In this document: piece by piece, positions 7,269-14,793 of the stretch
Numbering within the stretch: the first letter of the stretch is position 1
How the letters are laid out: each line of letters opens with the position of its first letter
DNA from: CAZIDL01 sp964537825
GTDB taxonomy: Bacteria; Bacteroidota; Bacteroidia; Flavobacteriales_D; CAYVSK01
Reading direction: 5' to 3'
DNA length: 16,554 nt
Assembly (NCBI GenBank): GCA_964537825.1
Contig: CAZIDL010000057.1
Location: forward strand, 1 to 16,554
Program-made: the position numbers and the translations under genes
Notes under the pieces: model-generated
Told to the model about the DNA's origin: nothing
Seen by the model: the letters and a program-made list of their open reading frames with translations, nothing else
Database searches by the model: none

Positions 7269-7273
7269 TCTAA
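7260..7273. promoter_or_regulatory. Dyad over the TonB receptor -7 box; candidate DtxR-family operator
   Basis: TTAGA-TTTG-TCTAA is a perfect 5+5 inverted repeat. It extends to nine-base arms with seven matches (7256-7264 and 7269-7277). TTAG and CTAA half-sites are shared with the classical DtxR/IdeR box (TTAGGTTAGSCTAACCTAA). It sits between a DtxR-family gene and a TonB receptor gene and overlaps the receptor's promoter. The dyad is seen directly; its use as the operator is inferred. Confidence 0.45.
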
Positions 7274-7286
7274 ACTTTGCGCTTGC

Positions 7287-9509
7287 ATGAAACGTACTTT
7301 CTTTTTCGTTCTTTCCTTTATGTTCCCTTTTTCCTTCCTCTTAGCCCAGAACACCGCAAAGGTGGAAGGAAAGGTGCTCGATCGAAGGAGTGGGGAGGGG
7401 ATCTCTTATGTGAACGTGGCTCTTCTCGGGACCGGAAAAGGAAGTTCGACCGGTCCGAATGGTGCATTCCGGATCGAAGGCCTTAAACCGGGAAAATGTA
7501 CGATAAGCGTTTCGACGGTTGGTTATACGGACCATAAAGAAAGGCTGGAATTGAAAAGCGGCGAAGTTCACGAATTGAAGCTCAGGCTTCATCGCCGGGC
7601 CTATGAACACGAAGAAGTGGTCGTTACTGGGAATATGGAACAGAATAGTCGGCTAAGCTCATCAGTGAACGTGGCGACCTTGGATGGTGCGGAGTTACGG
7701 ACCGGGTCGGCCGATCCTGTTATCGAGGGTATCGAACAGATGAACGGGGTTAGCGAACAGGTCGCATGTGGGGTTTGCGGTACCAACGGGATCCGGATCA
7801 ACGGCATGGCCACACCCTATACGTTGATGATGGTCGACGGAATGCCTTTCATGGGATCATTGGGGGCTGTTTATGGCCTTGATGGGATACCGAGTTCTTT
7901 AGTGGAACGCGTGGAGGTCACCAAAGGGCCATCATCCACTTTATACGGTCCCCGTGCAGTAGCGGGAGTGGTGAACGTGATCACCCGGGATCCTGGGAAA
8001 ATGCCGCGCGCAAGCATTAAAGCTGATCATAATACCCACGGACAGACCAATGCGCAGCTCATCCTTCGTCCGAAGGTAGCCGGGGACAGCACGAACAGCT
8101 TCCTGAGCATCGATCATTCCCGAGCAGATACCCGGGTGGACGAGAACGGGGATGGATTTACGGACTTCCCGCTCACCGATCGCTTATCCCTTTTCAATAA
8201 ATGGGCATGGACCGGCAGCAAAGGAGGTTCCGGGAACGTGGGGATGCGCATCTACCGAGAGGATCGGCATGGCGGCACTATGGAATGGCGCCCTGGCGAT
8301 GAAGGAAGTGACGAAGTGTACGGGGAATCGATCACAACACGCCGGTACGAATTTCTGGGAAGTTATCGTCCACCTGTGGATGAGCGGATCCGTACCGGCA
8401 TCTCTTTAAGCCATCATTTTCAGAACAGTTTCTATGGAACGGAACAATTCAAGGGAGAACAGGATAACGGTTTCGCTTACCTGACCTGGCGTGATGATCT
8501 GGGCGATCATGAGCTTTTGGCGGGCGGGAACCTTCGGTACGAAAGATACAGGGACAATACGCCAGCTTCCGCGGATCAGGAGCGTTCGATCCCGGCTTTC
8601 TTTCTTCAGGACGAGTGGGAACTGGACAGTGGTATGACCTTAACGGGCGGTTTAAGGGCGGACTTTCATGGAGCGCACGGCGTGATCTTGAGCCCCAAGC
8701 TCCTTTTTAAGAAGGAGTTAAGCGAAAAGAGCACCCTCCGGATCAACTCCGGGTCCGGGTTCCGGGAGGTCGATGTTTTCACCGAGGACCATGCAGCCCT
8801 TACCGGTTCCCGGGAGGTGGTTATCGAGGAGGAGCTGAAGCCGGAACGCTCCTGGAACGTGAGCGCGAACCTTTCTCGTAGTCATCACCTCTTGGGAGGA
8901 GTAGGGAACATGAACATCGATCTTTTTTACACCCGATTCAACAATAAGATCATCCCCGATCTGAACAGCGACCCGGATAAGATCGTCTACAGGAACCTGG
9001 ATGGGTATTCCGTTTCAAGGGGTGCGGCCCTTTCCATAGCTCATAAATTCCACTTTCCGATCGAACTAGAGCTTGGCGGGACCTATCAACGGGTCGAGCA
9101 GTACCGCAAGAAAGAGGGCGGGATGAAGAAGGATGCTGAACTCTATTCCCCGATATTCACGGGAAATTTCAGTATCAAAGGCAAGATCCCGAAGCTGGGC
9201 CTTCAGCTTAGATGGAAAGGAAAAGTGACAGGTCCTCAGCGGCTTCCCCAATATCCTGAACCTTATTCACGACCGGCCTGGTCCCCATGGTTCAGCCTTC
9301 ATCATCTGGACTTAAGGCGATCGATGGGGGAGCATTGGGGGGTCTATATCGGCGTAAAGAACCTTTTCGATCGCACGCAGCCTTCTGCACTCGTCAACCC
9401 GGAAGATCCCTTCAGTTCGAACTTCGACACGGAATATATATACGGTCCTCTCCAGGGAAGGCGTTTCTATTTCGGGATCGATTGGAAGCTTCCGGGAAAA
9501 GAGAAGTAA
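7287..9509 (+). CDS. TonB-dependent outer-membrane receptor, probably for metal or metal-chelate
   Basis: A 740-residue TonB-dependent transporter. The signal peptide is residues 1-20 (MKRTFFFVLS onward, cleavage after LLA). About 24-105 is a carboxypeptidase-regulatory-like beta-sandwich (VEGKVLDRRSGEGISYVNV). About 118-235 is the plug, with VVVTGN, INGMATPYTLMMVDGMPFMG, VERVEVTKGPSSTLYGPRAVAGVVNVIT. The remainder is a 22-strand-type barrel with frequent aromatic turns. The plug carries ACGVCGTNGIRING, with C161 and C164 in a CxxC motif ahead of the RING stretch, seen in a subset of Bacteroidota receptors; a metal-related role is my inference. The ATG at 7287 is chosen because it begins the signal peptide and follows the promoter. 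The open frame back to 7251 would put translation upstream of the predicted transcription start. It is divergent from a DtxR-family regulator. The substrate is not determined. Confidence 0.93.
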   Translation: MKRTFFFVLSFMFPFSFLLAQNTAKVEGKVLDRRSGEGISYVNVALLGTGKGSSTGPNGAFRIEGLKPGKCTISVSTVGYTDHKERLELKSGEVHELKLRLHRRAYEHEEVVVTGNMEQNSRLSSSVNVATLDGAELRTGSADPVIEGIEQMNGVSEQVACGVCGTNGIRINGMATPYTLMMVDGMPFMGSLGAVYGLDGIPSSLVERVEVTKGPSSTLYGPRAVAGVVNVITRDPGKMPRASIKADHNTHGQTNAQLILRPKVAGDSTNSFLSIDHSRADTRVDENGDGFTDFPLTDRLSLFNKWAWTGSKGGSGNVGMRIYREDRHGGTMEWRPGDEGSDEVYGESITTRRYEFLGSYRPPVDERIRTGISLSHHFQNSFYGTEQFKGEQDNGFAYLTWRDDLGDHELLAGGNLRYERYRDNTPASADQERSIPAFFLQDEWELDSGMTLTGGLRADFHGAHGVILSPKLLFKKELSEKSTLRINSGSGFREVDVFTEDHAALTGSREVVIEEELKPERSWNVSANLSRSHHLLGGVGNMNIDLFYTRFNNKIIPDLNSDPDKIVYRNLDGYSVSRGAALSIAHKFHFPIELELGGTYQRVEQYRKKEGGMKKDAELYSPIFTGNFSIKGKIPKLGLQLRWKGKVTGPQRLPQYPEPYSRPAWSPWFSLHHLDLRRSMGEHWGVYIGVKNLFDRTQPSALVNPEDPFSSNFDTEYIYGPLQGRRFYFGIDWKLPGKEK

Positions 9510-9513
9510 CCGC

Positions 9514-10149
9514 TCATCCCTGCTCGAGCAGCATCGTCAACTCGCTCAGCATCATGGCCGTAGCTCCCCATATCGGATGACCTTGCCATTCGTAGGCCGG
9601 GACCGTTAGCCGAACACCTCCCTTTCCGGCCCTGACCTTCCGGGTCCCTATAGCCTCGGGGCCGATAAAACGTTCGATAGGAGCTTCCAGGATGGCTTTC
9701 ACCTCGCTGGGCTCTGGAAGGAATGAAGGGCGATGAGCGATCCAGCCTACGTAAGGGGCTACGAGGTAACCGCTCGGGGGGATGAAGATCTCGGTAAGCG
9801 GTCCCAGGAGTTGGACCTGCCCGGGATCGACCCCTACTTCTTCTTTAGCTTCGCGGAGGGCAGTGCTTTGAAGGTCCGGGTCGTCATGATCTCGCTTTCC
9901 ACCGGGAAAAGCGATCTGGGAACTGTGTACCTTCCGGCCTCCTGCACGCTGAATGAAAAGGGTGTGCAGGTTGCCGGGATCACTCGGGTAGAGAAGGAGC
10001 AGAACAGCGCTCTCCTTATAGATCCTGCTTTTTCGTGCTCGGTCCGCCTTGGGCCGCTCATAGGCGCTTAGGCGAAAATGGGCTTTTTCCCCTGGAAGTT
10101 CCCCTTCGTGAAGGCTGGAACGGATGATCGATAACCAGGGATGCTCCAT
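9514..10149 (-). CDS. Nudix hydrolase, CoA pyrophosphatase type (NudL/YeaB-like)
   Basis: A 211-residue Nudix enzyme, most likely cutting the diphosphate of CoA or CoA esters to 3',5'-ADP and phosphopantetheine. Residues about 48-190 form the Nudix fold. The CoA-subgroup stretch is present ahead of the Nudix box: FIQRAGGRKVHSSQIAFPGG (65-84), matching the known LLTxRS...RxHxGQxxFPGG pattern. The Nudix box continues as STALREAKEEVGV (95-107), with the metal-binding REAxEE residues intact. The gene ends four bases from the TonB receptor's 3' end (convergent) and starts 25 bases after msrB, so it is probably the last gene of the DUF4197-PagL-msrB operon. Substrate is inferred from the subgroup motif. 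Confidence 0.92.
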   Translation of the reverse strand: MEHPWLSIIRSSLHEGELPGEKAHFRLSAYERPKADRARKSRIYKESAVLLLLYPSDPGNLHTLFIQRAGGRKVHSSQIAFPGGKRDHDDPDLQSTALREAKEEVGVDPGQVQLLGPLTEIFIPPSGYLVAPYVGWIAHRPSFLPEPSEVKAILEAPIERFIGPEAIGTRKVRAGKGGVRLTVPAYEWQGHPIWGATAMMLSELTMLLEQG

Positions 10150-10174
10150 GCAACCGAAGAGTGTTAAGGAGGTT

Positions 10175-10666
10175 TCAGCGTTCTTTCAGATCCAGTGCGG
10201 CTGAATTGATGCAATAACGCTTGCCGGTAGGTTCAGGGCCATCATCGAAAACGTGCCCCAAATGCCCTCCGCATTTAGCGCAAAGCACTTCGGTGCGGGT
10301 CGTTCCCAGACTGTTGTCCGGTCTTTTGATGACGTTCCCCTCCTCATAGGGTTTGAAAAAGCTTGGCCACCCCGTCCCGCTCTTGAACTTGGCCTCGGTG
10401 TCGAAAAGGGGATTGCCGCATCCGGCGCATCGAAAGATACCTTCGGCGTCCGTTTCAACGTGCTTTCCACTTCCTGGACGTTCGGTCCCTGCTTCCCGAA
10501 GGATATGGTATTCTTCCTTGCTGAGCTCAGCTTTCCACTCATCCTCGCTCTTTTGGACTTCGTAGTCTTGATCTCTCTTGGACATGGTCCTTTCTTTAGT
10601 TTGGCCGCAGGCTGTTATCGAGGCCTGTAACAATAGCAAGATGGTGATCGTTCCTAGGCACCGCAT
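10175..10666 (-). CDS. msrB: Peptide-methionine (R)-S-oxide reductase, lipoprotein form
   Basis: Reduces methionine-R-sulfoxide in proteins. The 163 residues include a standard MsrB domain (about 38-158). C80/C83 and C129/C132 (CAGC and CAKC) form the structural zinc site. SGTGWPSF (96-103) is the substrate loop, and GKRYCINSAAL (148-158) carries the catalytic C152. The N-terminus is a lipoprotein signal: hydrophobic residues 5-16, then ITAC with C20 as the lipid-attachment cysteine. The protein should therefore work in the periplasm, tethered to a membrane. An internal Met28 (MSKRDQDY) could give a cytosolic form, but the upstream signal peptide is too good to be chance. The gene lies 23 bases after the PagL-like gene and 25 before the Nudix gene. 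The residue ahead of the first catalytic-side strand (TTRTEV) lacks the resolving Cys of some MsrBs; recycling may use other thiols. Confidence 0.96.
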   Translation of the reverse strand: MRCLGTITILLLLQASITACGQTKERTMSKRDQDYEVQKSEDEWKAELSKEEYHILREAGTERPGSGKHVETDAEGIFRCAGCGNPLFDTEAKFKSGTGWPSFFKPYEEGNVIKRPDNSLGTTRTEVLCAKCGGHLGHVFDDGPEPTGKRYCINSAALDLKER

Positions 10667-10689
10667 AGTTTCCGATCATATAACAGGGT

Positions 10690-11856
10690 TCAATTTGCTT
10701 TGTTCGCTACTTCTGCTTCCTTACCGATCGAGACGCCGAAACGGAGGTCGATGAGATCGGCGATGTGACGGTGAGCTTTAAGGTCCACCCCCATGAAGAC
10801 CTTCGGGGTGAGGTGATAGGTCAGCCCCCAGCGGTGATAGATCCGATCGTCGAGACCGGATGGATCGTAGAGATAAACGCCGATCTGTTGGGAGAAGATA
10901 AAGCGCCCCATCAGGAACTCATGGCCGAGGGCGATCGATCCCCTTTGGTGGTCCGCTTGGATCCCCCTCCCCCGCATCCGCTTTTTTAGAGCTCCGTCCA
11001 CGAGCCACTCTCCTCCAAGGGTGATGGCATGGAGGGATGAGAGGGGATAAGCGTACTTGATGGAATGGCCAGCGAAAGCATATAGAGTACTGTGGTCTGT
11101 CCCTACGCTCCTTCCTCCTCCCAAAAAGGTGAGGTCGAGCCGTGGGTCTTCCTTTTGTACGCCTTGAGAAGGCGGAGGCCGGTCCGGGAACTCGTTGGAA
11201 CGAAGGGCATATTCGTAGCCCATCGAAAAACCGGGATGGTTGAGTCCTTTGTTGGGTTTGGCCACCCCGCCGTTCGAGGAATGATCGTAAACAGCGCTCA
11301 GTTTGATAGTGCTTTGCGGTCCTATACGGATGTGGCCGTGAAGGCCCACTTGTAGAAAGAAGGAAAGGTAAGTGCTGTAAGCTTGGTTCTCGGGGTTCTC
11401 CTTTGGGTGGTAGGGCGTATCCTGATAAGCTGCTCCGAAGACCCCCCGGATGGACAGGTCGATCCGGCGCCCGGTCCAGATAAAGGGTTCGACGAAACCC
11501 GATAGGAAAAAGGAATTTCCCAATGTCCCTGGATCGTCAAGGTGGAACCATCCACCAAGGACCCCTGTTCGTGGATAACACCCACAATGCTCCCAGGTGA
11601 GGCTGTCCAGGGATTGCTTTTGATAGGAAGCGGTCAAGCCGATAGGACGGCTGCCTTGAACTTCCCCGACCTCTGGCGTATGGACCAGGGCATAGGTATA
11701 AGAACCGGATAGCCCGAACGAACGGATCGCATTGCTGTCAGCTCCTTCCTTGGAATGCTGTGAAAGAAGGTGAAGCGGAAGCAAGAAAAAGGGGATCGTT
11801 ATTCCGATCCCCTTGATGATGCAGCAGAAGGGTTGAGCGCCTTTCCACTGGGTCAT
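10690..11856 (-). CDS. PagL-like outer-membrane beta-barrel (acyloxyacyl hydrolase family)
   Basis: A 388-residue exported protein resembling lipid A 3-O-deacylase (PagL), which removes an acyl chain from lipopolysaccharide in the outer membrane. A signal peptide or N-terminal hydrophobic segment covers about 12-32 (ITIPFFLLPLHLLSQ). Barrel-like strands follow throughout. The signature is VYDHSSNGGVAKPNKGLNHPG (189-209): H192 and S194 match the PagL catalytic His-x-Ser, and SNGG plus PNxG match the family pattern. The third PagL residue, Glu 14 positions after the His, is Asn206 here. Annotated Bacteroidota members look similar, so this may be a lineage variant or a non-catalytic barrel. It is longer than the roughly 150-170 residue PagL of Pseudomonas. 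It lies 9 bases after the DUF4197 gene and 23 before msrB, in one operon. Confidence 0.75.
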   Translation of the reverse strand: MTQWKGAQPFCCIIKGIGITIPFFLLPLHLLSQHSKEGADSNAIRSFGLSGSYTYALVHTPEVGEVQGSRPIGLTASYQKQSLDSLTWEHCGCYPRTGVLGGWFHLDDPGTLGNSFFLSGFVEPFIWTGRRIDLSIRGVFGAAYQDTPYHPKENPENQAYSTYLSFFLQVGLHGHIRIGPQSTIKLSAVYDHSSNGGVAKPNKGLNHPGFSMGYEYALRSNEFPDRPPPSQGVQKEDPRLDLTFLGGGRSVGTDHSTLYAFAGHSIKYAYPLSSLHAITLGGEWLVDGALKKRMRGRGIQADHQRGSIALGHEFLMGRFIFSQQIGVYLYDPSGLDDRIYHRWGLTYHLTPKVFMGVDLKAHRHIADLIDLRFGVSIGKEAEVANKAN

Positions 11857-11865
11857 TCCTGAAAT

Positions 11866-12609
11866 TTAGCCAAAAACCTTTTTGAGGATGTCTTTTACCC
11901 GGGCGGCAGGGTCTTTCCGGATCTTGGCCTCTTCTTCAGCGATGAGGACGAAAAGTCCATCGATGGCCCGTTCAGTGACGTATTCGTCAAGGTCGGGGTT
12001 CACCTTTTCTTTACCCGTCATCATCGTGGACTTGTTATAGGCAGAAGCCAACGGGTTCCAGTAACGGGTGAGTTTCACCTCATCGTTGGCCTTTTCCACG
12101 ATGGGCTTGAACTCCTTGAAGAGCTGATCGTGCGTATTGTCCCGAAGATATTGGGTCGCTGCGTCCTTCTCTCCTTCCAGGATGTTCCGTCCTTCCTGAA
12201 CGCTCATATCCTTGATAGCTCCTACGAAGATATCAGCAGCTTTTTTGGAGGCTTTCTCGGCTGCCCGGTTCATCGTCTTTTCGAACTTCTCGACTTTCTG
12301 ATCCATCCCCATTTCAAGGGCTTTTTCCTTCACTTCTTTCGCTTCGGGAGGAAAGGGGATACGGATGCGAGGGGTCTGGTTGAATCCGCCCTTTTTTGAA
12401 GCGAAGTCCACCGACTCCTTTGCACCGACCTCCAAGGCTTCTTTCAACCCTTTGACGATCTCCTCTTCGCTCAGCTTGTCGGAATCATCTCCGGTAACCT
12501 TATCCTGAGCTTTGTCAGAGGCTTCTTTCAGTTGATCGATCTGGCCGTGGCTGGTACCAGGCATGAGTAGGAGCATAAATACCAGGAGCGAAAGGCTGTT
12601 CTTGATCAT
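11866..12609 (-). CDS. DUF4197-family exported protein
   Basis: A 247-residue protein of unknown function. A signal peptide is evident (MIKNSLSLLVFMLLLMPGTS, cleavage near residues 20-23). The mature part matches the DUF4197 pattern as I know it: IVKGLKEALEVGAKESVDF, KKGGFN, IRIPFPPE, NRAAEKASKKAADIFVGAIK, MSVQEGRNILEGEKDAATQY, and a C-terminal KDILKKVFG. It is strongly helical and likely periplasmic. The frame stays open upstream to 12942 only because it runs antisense through cinA; the ATG at 12609 starts the signal peptide and is chosen. It appears to be the first gene of a four-gene operon running to 9514. The family's biochemical role is not known. Confidence 0.9.
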   Translation of the reverse strand: MIKNSLSLLVFMLLLMPGTSHGQIDQLKEASDKAQDKVTGDDSDKLSEEEIVKGLKEALEVGAKESVDFASKKGGFNQTPRIRIPFPPEAKEVKEKALEMGMDQKVEKFEKTMNRAAEKASKKAADIFVGAIKDMSVQEGRNILEGEKDAATQYLRDNTHDQLFKEFKPIVEKANDEVKLTRYWNPLASAYNKSTMMTGKEKVNPDLDEYVTERAIDGLFVLIAEEEAKIRKDPAARVKDILKKVFG

Positions 12610-12646
12610 CCTTTTTCCATTTTTGGGGGTGAAAGTTCGATCTGCA

Positions 12647-12657
12647 GGCACTGTGCC
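12647..12657. repeat. Small perfect inverted repeat in the divergent cinA/DUF4197 gap
   Basis: GGCAC-T-GTGCC is a perfect dyad in the 67-base gap between two divergent genes. It touches the candidate -7 of the DUF4197 gene (12656-12663). It may be an operator; it is short and could be chance. Confidence 0.35.
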
Positions 12658-12663
12658 AAGATA
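12656..12663 (-). promoter_or_regulatory. Weak -7 candidate for the DUF4197 operon
   Basis: The minus strand reads TATCTTGG, one mismatch from TAnnTTTG, giving a leader of about 40 bases to the ATG at 12609. It overlaps the GGCAC-T-GTGCC dyad and has no clear -33 TTG. Confidence 0.28.
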
Positions 12664-12676
12664 ATCATTCTCACTC

Positions 12677-13915
12677 ATGGAAGGAGCGGTCGTACTAACG
12701 ATCGGTGATGAATTGCTCGGAGGTCTTATCGAAGATCGGAACGCCTCCTTTCTCGCCCGCCGAATGAACGAGATCGGGGTCGAGGTGAAGGAGATACGGT
12801 CCCTCCCTGATCGAGCAGGACCTATTAAAAAAGCGATCGCGTATTGGGAAGGAAGGGTTGCACTCCTTTTGATCACGGGAGGGCTCGGACCAACGGACGA
12901 CGATCGGACCAAGCAGGTCCTCATGGAGCATTTCGGGGTCAAAAGCCAGCGGAATGCGCAGATCGAAGCGGATCTGAGGGATTATCTGACCAAAAGAGGG
13001 CGTTCGGTCTTGCAGCGCGATCTGGAACAGGCGGATATGCCAGCGGGTGCTACGATCCTCCGCAATCCACGAGGGTCAGCACCGGCCATTCGGTTCGATC
13101 GACAGGGTACGCGGACGATAGCTATGCCTGGCGTCCCGAACGAGATGCAGGCTTTGGTCGACGAACAGCTGCTTCCTGGGATAAAGCAAGAAATGGGGAA
13201 AGGCCCGCTTCCGGAACGGAACATGATAACAGCCGGGATCGGGGAGTCCAGTCTTGTGTTTCGGATCGAGGACCTCGTCCGCAATTATGAAGAAAAAGGG
13301 GTGGCGTTCGCATATCTCGCTTCACCCGGGACGGTCCGTATCCGTATGATGGCTCCGAGCACAGCCGAAGAACCTGTGTTGGATGATGCGGTCGCCGCTA
13401 TTAAGGAACGCGTTCCGGAACATGTGGTAGGGGTGGGAGCAGATAGCTTCGAAGGATTCATCGGAAAAGCGTTGAAGGAAAGCGGTCTGAAGGTGGCAAC
13501 TGCAGAAAGTTGTACGGGCGGATACATTGCCCATCTCCTGACCGCTGTTCCCGGTTCCTCGGATTATTTTCCCGGTAGCGTGGTCGCTTACAGCGATCGC
13601 GTGAAGACGGATATGCTTGGGGTTTCCCCCGCATTGCTCGAAAAGCACGGGGCTGTGAGCGAAGCCGTGGTGAAACGGATGGCATCGGGGGTGCGGGAAG
13701 CGCTCAGAAGCGATGTGGGGTTGGCCACTTCGGGTATCATGGGGCCTTCCGGAGGCAGCGATGCTAAACCCGTCGGTACGGTATGGATGGCTGTTTCGAA
13801 CGGAGAGGGAGAAATGGCTGAGCGATGGTATCTGGGACAACAGCGAGCGGTCAACATCGAGAAAGCTGCTCGCTTGGCCCTCAATTTCTTAAGAAGGAAA
13901 GCCCAGAAGGGCTAG
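12677..13915 (+). CDS. cinA: CinA-family protein (nicotinamide-nucleotide amidase / ADP-ribose pyrophosphatase type)
   Basis: A 412-residue two-domain CinA. Residues about 3-170 are the MoCF (molybdopterin-binding-like) domain, known in CinA as the COG1058 pyrophosphatase part: TIGDELLGG (8-16), ITGGLGPTDDDRT (66-78), NPRGSAPA, AMPGVPNEMQ. About 250-410 is the nicotinamide-nucleotide amidase domain: ATAESCTGG (274-282, catalytic Ser278), SVVAYSDRVKTDMLGV, GAVSEAVV, GLATSGIMGPSGGSDAKPVGTVW. Length is typical for full-size CinA. It would recycle NMN and clear ADP-ribose in the cytoplasm; whether it has a role in competence here cannot be told. The ATG at 12677 begins a normal first strand. The last 27 bases overlap the 3' end of the convergent EamA transporter gene. 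Confidence 0.96.
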   Translation: MEGAVVLTIGDELLGGLIEDRNASFLARRMNEIGVEVKEIRSLPDRAGPIKKAIAYWEGRVALLLITGGLGPTDDDRTKQVLMEHFGVKSQRNAQIEADLRDYLTKRGRSVLQRDLEQADMPAGATILRNPRGSAPAIRFDRQGTRTIAMPGVPNEMQALVDEQLLPGIKQEMGKGPLPERNMITAGIGESSLVFRIEDLVRNYEEKGVAFAYLASPGTVRIRMMAPSTAEEPVLDDAVAAIKERVPEHVVGVGADSFEGFIGKALKESGLKVATAESCTGGYIAHLLTAVPGSSDYFPGSVVAYSDRVKTDMLGVSPALLEKHGAVSEAVVKRMASGVREALRSDVGLATSGIMGPSGGSDAKPVGTVWMAVSNGEGEMAERWYLGQQRAVNIEKAARLALNFLRRKAQKG

Positions 13916-14785
13916 CCAGTTCTCCCCGAGGGTGATCAGGAGCACGCCCAACAGCATGATCATCACACCGCCGAGTCGGTTCGCGAAGCCTTCTTCCTTA
14001 AAGAACGCTGCTCCCCAGATCACGCTGAGAACCGTGCTGACCCGCTTGATCGCGATCACGTGGACCACGAGGGTCATCGTGAGAGCGGCCATTTGACAGA
14101 TCAAGGCCAAAGAGGTGACAAGTCCCAGCGGAAAGAGCACTCCGAACTTGCTTTTGAGGTCGTGAGTGCGGTGGGGTGAATAATGAAGCATAAAGGGGAG
14201 AAGGCCGATGGTAATTGCCGTATGGGTAAGGACGACCCAAAAAAAGGGGGAGGAGTGGGCGATACCGACCTTGTCCACATTGGCCGTGATGCTCCAGATC
14301 GCGGCATTGAGCAGCATCAGCCGAGGCCCTTTATCCCGGAACAAGGCTTTGAAAGGTCCCAGTGGATCGAGCCGGGCTTTCTGAACTTGCAGCATGTAGG
14401 AACCACCGACCACGAAGAGCACCCCCAGGATGCCGTAGATATCCGGGAATTCGCCGATCATGATGGGGGAGGTGATGAGCAGGAAGACCGGGGTGAAGCT
14501 CACCATCGGAACGGTAACTGAAAGATCCGAATCCTGAAGGGCACGCATGTAGAGGATGGTCGTGAGGACGTTAAGCCCGCTCCCCACGAGAAGGGCAAGC
14601 CAAAAGGTCGGATCCACCGTAGGGATATCGATGAAGAGAAGGACGGGGAGAAGGACCGGGAGGGAGAAGGCACGTATCGACCAACTGACCACGTAGAGGT
14701 CCGCCCGCTGCAGCCCAAGCTTGCTGAAAACGTCCGCCAGCGAACGGAAGATGGCCGTCAGAAAGGAGAGGAGCGCCCATCCCAT
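13889..14785 (-). CDS. EamA/DMT-family membrane transporter
   Basis: A 298-residue inner-membrane protein of the drug/metabolite transporter superfamily. About ten hydrophobic segments fall in two five-helix EamA repeats (roughly 1-140 and 150-298), joined by a basic linker (VQKARLDPLGPFKALFRDKGPR). The second repeat ends with the usual pattern: VHVIAIKRVSTVLSVIWGAAFFKEE, then RLGGVMIMLLGVLLITLG. I chose the ATG at 14785 (MGWALLSFLTA). The in-frame TTG at 14824 would lie within the predicted promoter and adds no membrane segment. It converges on cinA with a 27-base overlap. The substrate cannot be predicted; family members export metabolites, amino acids or drugs. Confidence 0.9.
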   Translation of the reverse strand: MGWALLSFLTAIFRSLADVFSKLGLQRADLYVVSWSIRAFSLPVLLPVLLFIDIPTVDPTFWLALLVGSGLNVLTTILYMRALQDSDLSVTVPMVSFTPVFLLITSPIMIGEFPDIYGILGVLFVVGGSYMLQVQKARLDPLGPFKALFRDKGPRLMLLNAAIWSITANVDKVGIAHSSPFFWVVLTHTAITIGLLPFMLHYSPHRTHDLKSKFGVLFPLGLVTSLALICQMAALTMTLVVHVIAIKRVSTVLSVIWGAAFFKEEGFANRLGGVMIMLLGVLLITLGENWLALLGFPS

Positions 14786-14793
14786 AACGGGTG

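Noticed and set aside
12610..12942. Upstream extension of the DUF4197 frame into cinA
   Set aside because: The extra 111 codons are antisense to cinA's conserved N-terminus. A normal signal peptide begins at the ATG at 12609.
13322..13840. A 172-codon minus-strand frame inside cinA
   Set aside because: It is antisense to the conserved amidase domain and shows no recognisable features.
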